Shown: positions 48,024-59,457, numbered from the stretch's first letter. The stretch: 64,000 nt of DNA from Micromonospora sp. LH3U1 (GCF_028475105.1 NZ_CP116936.1:1426001-1490000); one strand, 5' to 3'. Translations and numbers: made by a program. Notes: generated by a model not told the origin, from the letters alone.

Positions 48024-49208
48024 ATGGCCGAATATCTCGTCCTCGTATTGGTCCTGCTCGGTGTGCTGATCGCCGGCACAGTCGGGCTGGTCGTGCCGCG
48101 ATTGCGGCGGCGGCCCGAGCCTCCGTTGCCACGCACCGAGGTCGACACCAGGGCTGAGGAAGATCTCGCCGGCCCGCCGGTCGAGGCAACGGAGTCCGAT
48201 CTGTCCACCGGCGTCCTGGTCGAACCGCCGCCGGTGATCGAGGCGCCCGCCGTGGAGGTGCCCGAGCCGACCGCCGGGCGGCTGGTCCGGCTCCGCTCGC
48301 GGTTGTCCCGCTCGCAGAACGTCTTCGGCAAGGGCCTGCTCGGTCTGCTCGCCCGCGACCACCTCGACGAGGACGTCTGGGAGGAGATCGAGGACAGCCT
48401 GATCACCGCCGACGTCGGCGTCGACGCCACCCGGGACATCGTCGACCGGCTCCGTGAGCGCACCAAGGTGCTCGGCACCCGCTCGGCCTCCGAGCTGCGG
48501 GCACTGCTCGCCGCCGAGTTGGTCAACGCGCTCGACCCGAGCCTGGACCGGTCGTTGCGGACCGCCCCGAAGGACGGCGTGCCGGCGGTGGTCCTGGTCG
48601 TCGGCGTCAACGGCGCCGGCAAGACCACCACCTGCGGCAAGATCGCCCGGGTGCTGGTGGCCGACGGCCGCACGGTGCTGCTCGGCGCCGCGGACACCTT
48701 CCGGGCCGCCGCCGCCGACCAGCTGGAGACCTGGGGCTCGCGCGTCGGTGCGGAAACCGTCCGTGGGCCCGAGGCCGCTGACCCGGCCAGCGTCGCCTTC
48801 GACGCGGTCAAGCGCGGCATCGACACCGGCGTGGACACCGTGCTCATCGACACCGCCGGCCGCCTGCAGAACAAGGTCGGCCTGATGGACGAGCTGGGCA
48901 AGGTCAAGCGCGTGGTGGAGAAGCAGGGCCCGATCGACGAGACACTGCTCATCCTGGACGCCACAACAGGGCAGAACGGCCTGGAACAGGCCCGGGTCTT
49001 CACCGATGTGGTCAACGTGACCGGCGTGGTGCTGACCAAGCTCGACGGCACCGCCAAGGGCGGCATCGTGATCGCCGTGCAGCGCAAACTCGGCATCCCC
49101 GTGAAGCTGGTCGGCCTCGGCGAAGGCAAGGATGACCTGGCCCCGTTCGACCCGGCGCAGTTCGTTGACGCGTTGCTGGGGACCGAGGCCACCGGACGGG
49201 ACGCGTAG
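48024..49208 (+). CDS. ftsY: signal recognition particle receptor FtsY
   Basis: 394 residues. It starts with a membrane segment (YLVLVLVLLGVLIAGTVGLVV), uncommon among FtsY proteins that attach only by an amphipathic helix, then an acidic region, and the NG domain with GVNGAGKTTTCGKIA, DTFRAAAADQLETW, DTAGRLQNK and TKLDGTAKGG. ATG 48024 has no strong Shine-Dalgarno and CAGGAT ends 6 nt upstream, suggesting a leaderless start. Partner of Ffh encoded at 56526. Confidence 0.95.
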   Translation: MAEYLVLVLVLLGVLIAGTVGLVVPRLRRRPEPPLPRTEVDTRAEEDLAGPPVEATESDLSTGVLVEPPPVIEAPAVEVPEPTAGRLVRLRSRLSRSQNVFGKGLLGLLARDHLDEDVWEEIEDSLITADVGVDATRDIVDRLRERTKVLGTRSASELRALLAAELVNALDPSLDRSLRTAPKDGVPAVVLVVGVNGAGKTTTCGKIARVLVADGRTVLLGAADTFRAAAADQLETWGSRVGAETVRGPEAADPASVAFDAVKRGIDTGVDTVLIDTAGRLQNKVGLMDELGKVKRVVEKQGPIDETLLILDATTGQNGLEQARVFTDVVNVTGVVLTKLDGTAKGGIVIAVQRKLGIPVKLVGLGEGKDDLAPFDPAQFVDALLGTEATGRDA

Positions 49209-49289
49209 TCTCGGGTGACCAGTGACAACCGCGCGTACGCGGGCTGGCGTGAGCCCGGCCACCCTTCGCAGCGCCTCGGGAGACCGTAC

Positions 49290-50078
49290 GTGACTTCGCA
49301 GGAGATCCCGCTGCACGGCGGCAACGTGAGCACCGTTGTCCGCGTCGGTGACACGGTCCGCCGCAACGCCGGGCCGTGGACACCGTCCGTGCACGCCCTG
49401 CTGCGGCACCTGGAGTACGTCGGGTTCACCGGCGCCCCACGGGCGCTCGGCATGGACGAGCGCAACCGTGAGGTGCTGTCGTACCTGGAGGGGGAGTGCG
49501 GAGAATATCCGCTCGCTCCGCACTGGGTGACCGACGAGGCGCTGGTGACCGTCGCCACCATGCTGCGGATGTTCCACGACGCGCAGTACGGCTTCACCCC
49601 GGCCCAGGGGGCGGTCTGGCGTTCGTTCGGACCCCCACCACCGGACACCGAGGTGATCTGCCACCACGACGCCGCGCCGCACAACGTGATCTGGCGGCCG
49701 GACGGCACCCTCGGGCTGATCGACTTCGACCTCGCCTCGCCGGGAGCGCGGATCTACGACGTGGCGTACGCGGCCTGGACGTGGGTGCCGATCTTCGCGG
49801 ACCGGGACTCGATCACGCTGGGTTGGAAGCACCCGGACCGGCCGCGCCGGCTACGGCTCTTCGCCGACGCGTACGGGCTGATCCCCCGGGACCGGCACCG
49901 GCTGATCCGGACCATCCGCAAACGGATCGTGGACCACGTGGAGGGGATCCGTCGAATGGCCGCCGCCGGTGAGCCGGCGTTCGTCCGGATCGTGCACAAG
50001 GGCCACCTGCGCCGACCGATGCGCGACCTGCGGCTGCTCGACTACGAGCGGCACGCCCTGGAGAACGCCCTCCGCTGA
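49290..50078 (+). CDS. aminoglycoside phosphotransferase-family kinase
   Basis: 262 residues with the APH catalytic loop CHHDAAPHNVIW (HxDxxxxN) and the metal-binding LGLIDFDLASPG. The first lobe has GGNVSTVVRVGDTVRR. GTG 49290 has GGGAG 7 nt upstream; GTG 49215 would add 25 poorly conserved residues. Phosphorylation of an antibiotic is not implied; many members act on small metabolites. Confidence 0.82.
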   Translation: MTSQEIPLHGGNVSTVVRVGDTVRRNAGPWTPSVHALLRHLEYVGFTGAPRALGMDERNREVLSYLEGECGEYPLAPHWVTDEALVTVATMLRMFHDAQYGFTPAQGAVWRSFGPPPPDTEVICHHDAAPHNVIWRPDGTLGLIDFDLASPGARIYDVAYAAWTWVPIFADRDSITLGWKHPDRPRRLRLFADAYGLIPRDRHRLIRTIRKRIVDHVEGIRRMAAAGEPAFVRIVHKGHLRRPMRDLRLLDYERHALENALR

Positions 50079-50120
50079 GAGCGGACCAGTCGATGCTCGG
50101 CCGGTCCCGTCAAGCGCACC

Positions 50121-50152
50121 GGTCGATGGGTCTGGCCGGTCAGCCATCGACC
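50121..50152 (+). terminator. terminator of APH-family gene
   Basis: A perfect 9-bp stem GGTCGATGG/CCATCGACC (50121-50129 with 50144-50152), loop 14 nt. Confidence 0.5.
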
Positions 50153-50204
50153 ATCGCCATCTGGGCGATCCACCCCTGTCCATACCGCTCACTGTGCGGA
50201 GTTC

Positions 50205-50241
50205 GTGACACGTACGAAACAACCCGTCACGCAACGGAAAC
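50205..50241 (+). promoter_or_regulatory. GlnR-type operator of amtB
   Basis: GTGAC (50205-50209), GAAAC (50216-50220), GTCAC (50226-50230) and GAAAC (50237-50241), spaced 6, 5 and 6 nt, reproduce the a-site/b-site pattern of actinobacterial GlnR boxes. It lies 114 bp before amtB and predicts induction under nitrogen limitation. Confidence 0.8.
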
Positions 50242-50354
50242 CCGCACGGGACCCTGGGTGAAACAGCCGGCCGCGAAGCTTCCGCGCAACCGGCCTACGG
50301 GCGACGCTGCCCCGGAAAGCCGCGAAGGAGGACTTCACCCTTTAGGAGGCCAGC

Positions 50355-52122
<1,768 letters not shown>

Positions 52123-52136
52123 CCTCGACGACTGAC

Positions 52137-54413
52137 ATGACCTCGTTGATCAAGAAGAACGCGTCAGGACACGCCGTTGACGGCGACGCGAACCTCTTGA
52201 TCAACGAGGTCGTCGGCGTTCCCGGGGGGATCGGGGAGGCGGCTCGGTTGTCGCGGGCTGCGGCTTACGACTCGTTCTTGCGCGGGTTGTTGCCTGCTCG
52301 GGAGGGCGTGGCACTGCTGGCTGTCGGGGGGTTGGGTCGGCGGCAGTGCGCCCCGTACAGCGATCTCGATCTGGTTCTGCTGCACGCGGGTGTGCCGGGC
52401 ACGGACGAGTTGGCCGCCTCGATCTGGTACCCGATCTGGGACGCGGGCCTACGGCTCGACCATTCGGTACGCACCGTCGCCGAGGCGCTCTCGGTGGCCC
52501 AGGACGACGTCAAGGTCGCCCTCGGGCTGCTCGATGCCCGGCTTGTCGTGGGCGACCAGGCGCTGGCCGACGCGCTGATCCGCACCGCCGCCGATCATTG
52601 GCGGCGCACCGCCGTACGTCACCTGCCCGGCCTGCGGGAGGTCACCGAGGCCCGCTGGCAGGCGCACGGTGAGCTGGCGTTCCTGCTGGAGGGCGACCTC
52701 AAGGAGGCCGCCGGTGGCCTGCGCGACGTGGGTCTGCTGCGGGCGATCTCCGCCGCCGGCATCACCGACGCGCTGCGGCCGGCCGTGCACGCCGCCCACC
52801 TACGCCTGCTGGACACCCGCGACGCCCTGCACCAGCAGGTCGGCCGGCGGATCGACCGGTTGGTCGCCCAGGAGCGCGACGGAGTGGCCGCGCTGCTCGG
52901 TCTAGAAGACGGCGACGCCCTCCTGCGCCGGGTCGCCGGTGATGCCCGCACGGTCAGCCACGCTCTGGACGACGCCTTCCGTGCCGCCGACCGGTTGCGC
53001 TCCGGCCGGTCCCGAGGCGGCAACGGTCGCCCCGCGCGCCGCCCGGTGGCCCGCGACGTGGTCGAGCACGACGGCGAGCTCGTGCTGGCCCGGACGGCGA
53101 TCGGGGCACGCCCCGACCCGAGCCTCTCGCTGCGGGTGGCCGCCGCGGCGGCCACGACCCGACTCCCGATCGCCCGGGCCACCTGCGAGTGGCTGGCGGC
53201 CTACTGCCCGCCACTGCCCGCGCCCTGGCCGGCCGAGGCCCGGGCCGCACTGACCACCCTGCTCGGCGCCGGTCCCGGTCTGGTGCCCGCCTGGGAGACC
53301 TGCGACCGGTACGGGCTGGTCGACGGCTGGCTGCCCGAGTGGACCCGGCTGCGCAGCCTGCCCCAGCACAACCCGGTGCACCGCTACACCCTCGACCGGC
53401 ACCTCGTGCAGACCGCCCACGAGGCCAGCCGGCACGCCCGCGAGGTGGAACGCCCCGACCTGCTGCTCCTCGGTGCTCTCCTGCACGACATCGGCAAGGG
53501 CCTCACCGGTGATCACAGCACCGTCGGGGTGCCACTGGCCCAGGCGGTGGCGACCCGGGTCGGTCTGCCGCCCGCCGAAGTCGAGTTGATCGGCACGCTG
53601 GTCCGGTTGCATCTGCTGCTGCCCGACGTGGCCACCCGCCGGGACCTGTCCGACCCGGTAACCATTGCCTCGGTGGCCGAGGCGGTCGGTGACACCGGCA
53701 CCCTCGACGTGCTGCACGCGCTGGTCCGCGCCGACGCGGCGGCGACCGGGCCGGCGGCCTGGTCGGACTGGAAGGGCCGACTCGTCGCCGAGCTCGTCGC
53801 CCGGGTCCGCACCGCACTGGACACCGGCGTACTGCCCGAACCGCCCGCCCCGGACCCGGCGCTGCTGGCCGGGCCACTGCCGGTCGTCCACCTGACCGGG
53901 GACCGGGTGTCGGTCGCCGCGGCCGACCGGCGTGGCCTGCTCGCCACGGTTGCCGGCTGCCTGGCCCTGCACCGACTGGAAGTGATCTCCGCGGATGCCT
54001 CGGTGGTGGACGGCCGCGCCCTGGTCGAGTGCCGGGTGCAACCCCGCTACGGCCTCGAGCCGGACCCGGTCCCGCTCCGCGCCGACCTGCGTCGGGCGGT
54101 CGGCGGTGATGTGTCGGTCACCCAGCGCCTACGCGGCCGTGCGCTCGCCGCCCGTGGCGGCGGCGCTGCTCCCCGGGTGGTCTGGCACCGCGAGGCGGCC
54201 ACCGACGCGGTGCTGCTGGAGTTGCGTGCCGCCGACGCCGCCGGGTTGCTCTACCGGGTCGCCTGCGCGCTCGACGACGCGGGTGCCCTGGTCCGCGCGG
54301 CCCGCATCTCCACTCTCGGGGCCGACGTGGTGGACGCCTTCTACCTGGTGGGCGGTTGGCCGGACGACGAGGCCCGAGCACGCCTGGAGGCCGCAGTCCT
54401 CGCCGCCGTCTGA
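52137..54413 (+). CDS. glnD: PII nucleotidyltransferase/removing enzyme GlnD
   Basis: 758 residues from the ATG. The nucleotidyltransferase motif VGGLGRRQCAPYSDLDLVLL is near residue 65, the HD motif LLLGALLHDIGKG near 445-457, and two ACT domains fill the C-terminus. It modifies GlnK. The ATG at 52137 has no Shine-Dalgarno site and lies in a 73-bp palindrome (52139-52211). An in-frame TTG at 52248 has GGGGAGG at 52233-52239, 8 nt upstream, and would begin just before the conserved SRAAAYDSFLRG; that may be the true start. Confidence 0.93.
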   Translation: MTSLIKKNASGHAVDGDANLLINEVVGVPGGIGEAARLSRAAAYDSFLRGLLPAREGVALLAVGGLGRRQCAPYSDLDLVLLHAGVPGTDELAASIWYPIWDAGLRLDHSVRTVAEALSVAQDDVKVALGLLDARLVVGDQALADALIRTAADHWRRTAVRHLPGLREVTEARWQAHGELAFLLEGDLKEAAGGLRDVGLLRAISAAGITDALRPAVHAAHLRLLDTRDALHQQVGRRIDRLVAQERDGVAALLGLEDGDALLRRVAGDARTVSHALDDAFRAADRLRSGRSRGGNGRPARRPVARDVVEHDGELVLARTAIGARPDPSLSLRVAAAAATTRLPIARATCEWLAAYCPPLPAPWPAEARAALTTLLGAGPGLVPAWETCDRYGLVDGWLPEWTRLRSLPQHNPVHRYTLDRHLVQTAHEASRHAREVERPDLLLLGALLHDIGKGLTGDHSTVGVPLAQAVATRVGLPPAEVELIGTLVRLHLLLPDVATRRDLSDPVTIASVAEAVGDTGTLDVLHALVRADAAATGPAAWSDWKGRLVAELVARVRTALDTGVLPEPPAPDPALLAGPLPVVHLTGDRVSVAAADRRGLLATVAGCLALHRLEVISADASVVDGRALVECRVQPRYGLEPDPVPLRADLRRAVGGDVSVTQRLRGRALAARGGGAAPRVVWHREAATDAVLLELRAADAAGLLYRVACALDDAGALVRAARISTLGADVVDAFYLVGGWPDDEARARLEAAVLAAV
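52139..52211. repeat. palindromic element E (73 bp) across glnD start
   Basis: Arms 52139-52157 and 52193-52211 (GACCTCGTTGATCAAGA and its complement) match at 17 of 19 positions, and CGCGTC/GACGCG pair within. It overlaps the apparent first codons of glnD. Confidence 0.8.
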
Positions 54414-54418
54414 CGCGT

Positions 54419-54487
54419 CGATCTTGCACTTTGTGTCGCCATTATGCGGCTTTCGCGCGCTACGCCGGGACACAAAGTGCAAGATCG
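54419..54487. repeat. palindromic element F (69 bp)
   Basis: Arms 54419-54437 and 54469-54487 are perfect over 19 bp (CGATCTTGCACTTTGTGTC and its complement) with a 31-nt loop. It starts 6 bp after glnD and may end that transcript. Confidence 0.88.
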
Positions 54488-54572
54488 CGGGAGTTGGGGG
54501 TGGGGGTACGTCTGGGGGCGTAGGTGCGGTCACGCTCGTGGACGGACGTCGGGGCGCGTCGGCGCGGGCAGA

Positions 54573-55748
54573 ATGACGGCCATGTGGCGCAGCGGACAGC
54601 GGGGGTGGCAGGGGGCGGCGGCAGACGTCGCGCTCGCCCTGGTGCTGCTCGGGTTCGGGCTGCTCGCCACCGGCCTGGCCGGGAACAACCAGCCGGGGTC
54701 GAGGCCGGTGGACGCCGCCTGCCGCGCGCTGATCGCGGTCGCCGCGCTCGCCCTGCTGGCCCGGCGGCGCGCCCCGGTCGCCACCCTCGCCGCCGTCGCC
54801 GTGGCCATCTCGACGTACCTGGTGCTCGGGTACCCGTACGGGCCGATCCTGCTCACGTTCCTGATCGCGGTGTACACCGTCGCCGCCCGGCTGCCGGTGC
54901 GCCCGGCGGCGCTGGCCACCGCCGGGGCGTTCGTCCTGTTGTTGCCGCACGTCTTCTTCTCCCGCGGCCCGGCCCCCGGGTGGACGGGAGTGCTGCCCGC
55001 GTCGGCCTGGGCGGTCGTACCGTTCGCGGTGGGGGTGGTGGTGCGGGTCAACCGGGAGGCTGCCGCCCGTGACCGTGTCGAGCAGGCCCGTAGTCGCGCC
55101 GAACAGGCCCGGCGTCAGGCCGACGAGGAGCGGTTGCGCATCGCGCAGGAGGTGCACGACGTGGTGGGCCACGGGCTGGCCGCGATCAGCATGCAGGCGG
55201 AGATCGCCCTGCACCTGCTGCCGAAACGGCCGGAGCAGGCGGAGACCGCGCTGACCGCGATCAGTCGGACCAGCCGGGAGGCGCTGGACGAGCTGCGGGT
55301 CACCCTGGGCGCGGTACGGCGGGGTGCGGACCGTGGGCCGGTGCCCGGTCTGGCCCGGCTTCCCGCGCTGCAAGATCGGCTCGCCGGGGCTGGGCTCGCC
55401 GTGGAGCTGCGGGTGTCCGGTGATCATCGAGAGTTGCCGGTGCTGGTGGACCTTGCCGCGTACCGGGTGGTGCAGGAGGCGTTGACCAACGTGCTGCGCC
55501 ATGCCGAGGTGGCCAGCGCCGAGGTGACCGTCGACTACCGCGCCGACGACGTGACCGTCGAGATCGTCGACCGGGGCAGCCTCGCCGCCCGGGGCGGGCT
55601 GGATTCGGCCGACGACGAGACCGCCGGGCACGGCCTGGCCGGGATGCGGGAGCGGGTGACCGCGCTGGGTGGCCAGTTGGCCATCGGGCCGCGGGCCGAC
55701 GGCGGGTTCCGGGTGTACGCCCGGCTGCCCGTGGAGCCGGTCGCGTGA
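54573..55748 (+). CDS. NarL-type sensor histidine kinase
   Basis: 391 residues. Five to six membrane segments fill residues ~15-150; the HisKA_3 domain follows with QEVHDVVGHGLAAISMQAE (phospho-accepting His), VVQEALTNVLRHAE (N box) and GHGLAGMRERV (G box). ATG 54573 is used; ATG 54582 is possible. The stop overlaps the response regulator start by GTGA. No sensory domain outside the membrane is visible, so it senses a membrane or intramembrane cue. The signal is unknown. Confidence 0.9.
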   Translation: MTAMWRSGQRGWQGAAADVALALVLLGFGLLATGLAGNNQPGSRPVDAACRALIAVAALALLARRRAPVATLAAVAVAISTYLVLGYPYGPILLTFLIAVYTVAARLPVRPAALATAGAFVLLLPHVFFSRGPAPGWTGVLPASAWAVVPFAVGVVVRVNREAAARDRVEQARSRAEQARRQADEERLRIAQEVHDVVGHGLAAISMQAEIALHLLPKRPEQAETALTAISRTSREALDELRVTLGAVRRGADRGPVPGLARLPALQDRLAGAGLAVELRVSGDHRELPVLVDLAAYRVVQEALTNVLRHAEVASAEVTVDYRADDVTVEIVDRGSLAARGGLDSADDETAGHGLAGMRERVTALGGQLAIGPRADGGFRVYARLPVEPVA

Positions 55749-56401
55749 TCCGGGTGCTGATCGCCGACGACCAGGACCTGGTCCGGCTCGGTCTGCGCGC
55801 GCTGGTGGAGAGCGAGGACGACCTGGCGCTGGCCGGCGAGGCGGCCGACGGGCTGCTGGCGGTCGAGCTGGCGCGTCGGGAACGCCCGGACGTGGTGCTG
55901 ATGGACATCCGGATGCCCGGCATCGACGGCATCGAGGCGACCCGACGGATCGTCGCGGACCCGGACCTGACCGGTACGCGAGTGGTGGTGCTCACCACCT
56001 TCGAGCTGGACGAGTACGTCTTCGACGCGCTGCGGCACGGCGCGAGCGGGTTCCTCACCAAGGACACCCGGCCGGCCGAGCTGCTGCGCGCGATCCGGCT
56101 GGTCGCCGAGGGGGAGGCGCTGCTGTCGCCGTCGGTGACCCGCCGGGTGGTGCGGGAGTTCGCCACCCGGCCGTCCCGGGTGCTTCGTCCGCACCCCCGT
56201 CTGGACGCGCTGACCGACCGGGAGCGCCAGGTCGTCGGCCTGGTCGGCGAGGGCCTGAACAACGAGGAGATCGCCGCACGGTTGGTGGTCAGCCCGGCGA
56301 CCGCGCGGACCCATGTCAGCCGGGCGATGGGCAAGCTGGGAGCCCGGGACCGGGCCCAGCTCGTCGTCTTCGCGTACCAGTCGGGGTTGGTATCGGGTTG
56401 A
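55745..56401 (+). CDS. NarL/LuxR-type response regulator
   Basis: 218 residues: receiver domain with IADDQDLVRLGLRAL, phospho-acceptor Asp in VVLMDIRMPGIDG, Lys in FLTKDTRPAELL; LuxR-type DNA-binding domain with LTDRERQVVGLVGEGLNNEE. Translationally coupled to the kinase by a 4-nt GTGA overlap. Confidence 0.94.
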   Translation: MIRVLIADDQDLVRLGLRALVESEDDLALAGEAADGLLAVELARRERPDVVLMDIRMPGIDGIEATRRIVADPDLTGTRVVVLTTFELDEYVFDALRHGASGFLTKDTRPAELLRAIRLVAEGEALLSPSVTRRVVREFATRPSRVLRPHPRLDALTDRERQVVGLVGEGLNNEEIAARLVVSPATARTHVSRAMGKLGARDRAQLVVFAYQSGLVSG

Positions 56402-56525
56402 CCGCGTCGGCGGGCCGGGCCGGGCGACAGCGGCCCTGCGGCCGGGCGGTTACCCTAGCGGTGGCCGGACTCCGCAGTGCCGGCCGCGTTGTGCCCGCCG
56501 GAACACTGACAAACGGGATGTTCGC

Positions 56526-58091
56526 GTGTTTGACACCTTGAGTGACCGCCTGTCCGGGATCTTCACCAAGCTCCGCGGCAAGGGGCGGCTCACCGACGCC
56601 GACATCGACGCCACCGCGCGCGAGATCCGCCTCGCGCTGCTGGAGGCGGACGTCGCGCTGCCGGTGGTCAAGGGCTTCATCGCGGCCGTCAAGGAGCGGG
56701 CGCGCAGCTCCGAGGTCTCGCAGGCGCTGAACCCGGCCCAGCAGATCATCAAGATCGTCAACGAAGAGCTGATCAACGTGCTCGGCGGTGAGGGGCGACG
56801 GCTCCAGTTCGCCAAGCAGCCGCCGACGGTGATCATGCTGGCCGGCCTCCAGGGTTCCGGTAAGACGACCCTCGCCGGCAAGCTGGCCCGCTGGCTCAAG
56901 AGCCAGGGGCACCAGCCGCTGCTCGTCGCCGCCGACCTCCAGCGCCCCAACGCCGTCGGGCAGCTCCAGGTGCTCGGTGGCCGGGCCGGCGTCGAGGTGT
57001 ACGCCCCGGAGCCCGGCAACGGCACCGGTGACCCGGTGCAGGTGGCGCGGGCATCGATCGAGCACGCGAAGCGGGCGGCCCGCGACATCGTCATCGTCGA
57101 CACCGCCGGCCGGCTCGGCATCGACGCCGAGATGATGCAGCAGGCCGCCGACATCCGTGACGCGGTCCAGCCGGACGAGGTCATCTTCGTCATCGACGCG
57201 ATGGTCGGTCAGGACGCCGTTCGCACCGCCGAGGCGTTCCGCGACGGCGTCGGGATCACCGGCGTGGTGCTCTCCAAGCTCGACGGCGACGCCCGCGGTG
57301 GTGCCGCGCTGTCGGTACGCGAGGTGACCGGGCAGCCGATCCTGTTCGCCTCCACCGGAGAAAAGTTGGAGGACTTCGACGTCTTCCACCCCGACCGGAT
57401 GGCCAGCCGGATCCTCGGCATGGGCGACGTCCTCACTCTGATCGAGCAGGCCGAGCAGGCCTTCGACTCCGATCAGAAGGAGAAGATGACCGCCAAGCTG
57501 ATGGGCGGTGAGCAGTTCACCCTGGAGGACTTCCTCGACCAGCTCATCGCGGTGCGGCGGATGGGCCCGATCGCCAACGTGCTGGCCATGATGCCCGGCA
57601 TGGGGCAGATGAAGGACCAGATCGCCGACCTGGATGACACCCACTTCGACCGGGTCACCGCGATCATCCGGTCGATGACCCCGGGTGAGCGGACCAACCC
57701 GAAGATCATCAACGGCTCCCGCCGGGCGCGTATCGCCAACGGCTCCGGGGTCACCGTGATGGATGTCAACCAGCTGCTCAACCGCTTCGCCGACGCGCAG
57801 AAGATGATGAAGCAGATGGGCGGCATGATGGGCCTGCCCGGTGGCGGCCGGCGTAAGGCGACCAAGAGCCCCAAGAACAAGCGCAAGGGCACCAAGGGTG
57901 GCGGTCGGCCGCGTACCGGGGCCGGAGCCGGAGCCGGCCTGCCGGGCGGCTTCCCGGGCGGAATGCCGCAGCTCCCGCCGGGAATGGACCCGAACGACCT
58001 CGCTGGTGGACAGGGCCTGCCGCCCGGCTTCAAGCTTCCGAAGATCGACTTCAACAAGCTTGGCAAGGGCGGCGACAACCGTCCCCGCTGA
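56526..58091 (+). CDS. ffh: signal recognition particle protein Ffh
   Basis: 521 residues: N domain, G domain with GLQGSGKTTLAGKLA, DTAGRLGID and SKLDGDARGG, and a Met-rich M domain (GMGQMKDQIADL, MMKQMGGMMGLPGGG). A Lys-rich and then Gly/Pro-rich tail (GAGAGAGLPGGFPGGMP) extends past the M domain. GTG 56526 starts MFDTLSDRLSGIF, the conserved beginning. Downstream, a weak stem GCTCCT/AGGAGC at 58118-58138 may end transcription. Confidence 0.96.
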   Translation: MFDTLSDRLSGIFTKLRGKGRLTDADIDATAREIRLALLEADVALPVVKGFIAAVKERARSSEVSQALNPAQQIIKIVNEELINVLGGEGRRLQFAKQPPTVIMLAGLQGSGKTTLAGKLARWLKSQGHQPLLVAADLQRPNAVGQLQVLGGRAGVEVYAPEPGNGTGDPVQVARASIEHAKRAARDIVIVDTAGRLGIDAEMMQQAADIRDAVQPDEVIFVIDAMVGQDAVRTAEAFRDGVGITGVVLSKLDGDARGGAALSVREVTGQPILFASTGEKLEDFDVFHPDRMASRILGMGDVLTLIEQAEQAFDSDQKEKMTAKLMGGEQFTLEDFLDQLIAVRRMGPIANVLAMMPGMGQMKDQIADLDDTHFDRVTAIIRSMTPGERTNPKIINGSRRARIANGSGVTVMDVNQLLNRFADAQKMMKQMGGMMGLPGGGRRKATKSPKNKRKGTKGGGRPRTGAGAGAGLPGGFPGGMPQLPPGMDPNDLAGGQGLPPGFKLPKIDFNKLGKGGDNRPR

Positions 58092-58160
58092 CGCGTGTCG
58101 GTGAGGGCGGACGACGGGCTCCTCGCGCACGAAGGAGCTTGATCGGGTAGGACTGTGCGC

Positions 58161-59240
58161 ATGGCTCTTCACGTGCGCGGTGTGCTGCTCCCCGACGACG
58201 AGGTACGGGATCTCTGGCTGGTCGGCGACCGGGTGACCTTCACCCCGGTGCCGGGTGCGGAGACGGTCGTCGACGGTGGTTTCGTCCTGCCGGGGCTGGT
58301 CGACGCGCACTGCCACCTCGGCATCGCCCGTGGTGGCGCCCCGATCACCTCGCTCGACCAGGCCCGCGAGTTGGCCCACGTCGACCGGGACGCCGGGGTG
58401 CTGGCGATCCGCGACGCCGGCTCGCCGTACCCGTACCCCGAATTGGACGACGATCCGGACCTGCCGCGACTGGCCCGCGCCGGCCGCCACGTCGCGCCGC
58501 CGAAGCGCTACCTGCGCGACATCGGCGTGGAGGTCGACGCGGCCGAGGTGGCGTCCACGGTGGCCGCGCAGGCGCGGGCCGGCAACGGCTGGGTCAAGCT
58601 GGTCGGCGACTGGATCGACCGGGGCGTGGGTGATCTGTCGCCGGCCTGGGACGCGGACACCCTCACCGCCGCCGTCCAGGCCGCGCACGACGCCGGGGTA
58701 CGCGCCGCGGTGCACACCTTCTCCGAGTCCGCTGTCGAGATCATGGTGCGGGCCGGTGTCGACTCGGTGGAGCACGGCACCGGGTTGAGCCTCGACCTGA
58801 TCGACGAGATGGCCCGCCAGGGCACCGCACTGGTCCCCACGATGATCAATATCGCCACCTTCGGGGGTATCGCCGAACAGGCGCGGGACAAGTTCCCCGG
58901 GTACGCCGAGCACATGCTCGCACTGCGGGACGGCTTCCCCGAGGTGGTGCGCGCCGCGCACGAGGCGGGCGTGCCGATCTACGTGGGCACCGACGCCGGT
59001 GGCGGCATCGACCACGGGCTGGCCGCCGAGGAGATGCTGCTGCTGCACGAGCGGGCCGGCATGGCACCGATCGACGTGCTCGCCGCCGCCTCCTGGGGCG
59101 CCCGGGAGTGGCTCGGCTTCCCCGGCCTGGTCGAGGGTGGCCTCGCCGACCTGACCGTCTACCCCGAGGACCCCCGCCGCGACCTGCGCGTCGTCCGCGC
59201 GCCCTCCCGCACGATCCTCCGCGGCCGCATCGTCCGCTGA
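58161..59240 (+). CDS. amidohydrolase-family metal-dependent hydrolase
   Basis: 359 residues. Metal ligands are HxH in VDAHCHLG, a Lys in GWVKLVGD that may be carboxylated, His in AAVHTFSE and VEHGTGL, and Asp in GTDAGGG. ATG 58161 is chosen with TAGGA 8 nt upstream; GTG 58155 is also open. Close to imidazolonepropionase/prolidase-type enzymes, substrate unknown. Confidence 0.87.
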   Translation: MALHVRGVLLPDDEVRDLWLVGDRVTFTPVPGAETVVDGGFVLPGLVDAHCHLGIARGGAPITSLDQARELAHVDRDAGVLAIRDAGSPYPYPELDDDPDLPRLARAGRHVAPPKRYLRDIGVEVDAAEVASTVAAQARAGNGWVKLVGDWIDRGVGDLSPAWDADTLTAAVQAAHDAGVRAAVHTFSESAVEIMVRAGVDSVEHGTGLSLDLIDEMARQGTALVPTMINIATFGGIAEQARDKFPGYAEHMLALRDGFPEVVRAAHEAGVPIYVGTDAGGGIDHGLAAEEMLLLHERAGMAPIDVLAAASWGAREWLGFPGLVEGGLADLTVYPEDPRRDLRVVRAPSRTILRGRIVR

Positions 59241-59303
59241 CCCGCTGACCTGTGTCGCGCCGCGCTGGCCTGTGTCGCGCTGGTCCGCGCTGGTCCGCGC
59301 CGC

Positions 59304-59383
59304 GCAAGATCGCGCTCGATCCAGGAAGTAGGGGCCTCGGCGTCGTGGGATGCCACTACATCCAGGATCGAGCGCGATCTTGC
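59304..59383. repeat. palindromic element G (80 bp)
   Basis: Arms 59304-59326 and 59361-59383 (GCAAGATCGCGCTCGATCC...) pair at 22 of 23 positions, with further partial pairing of GTAGGGGCCTC and GATGCCACTAC inside. It lies between the convergent amidohydrolase and TetR genes. Confidence 0.87.
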
Positions 59384-59457
59384 AGGGGTGGGCTCGCTGG
59401 GGAAGGTTCCGCGCAACATCAGGGATGTTGCTGCCTCCCGCGCGCGGGGCGTGGGGG

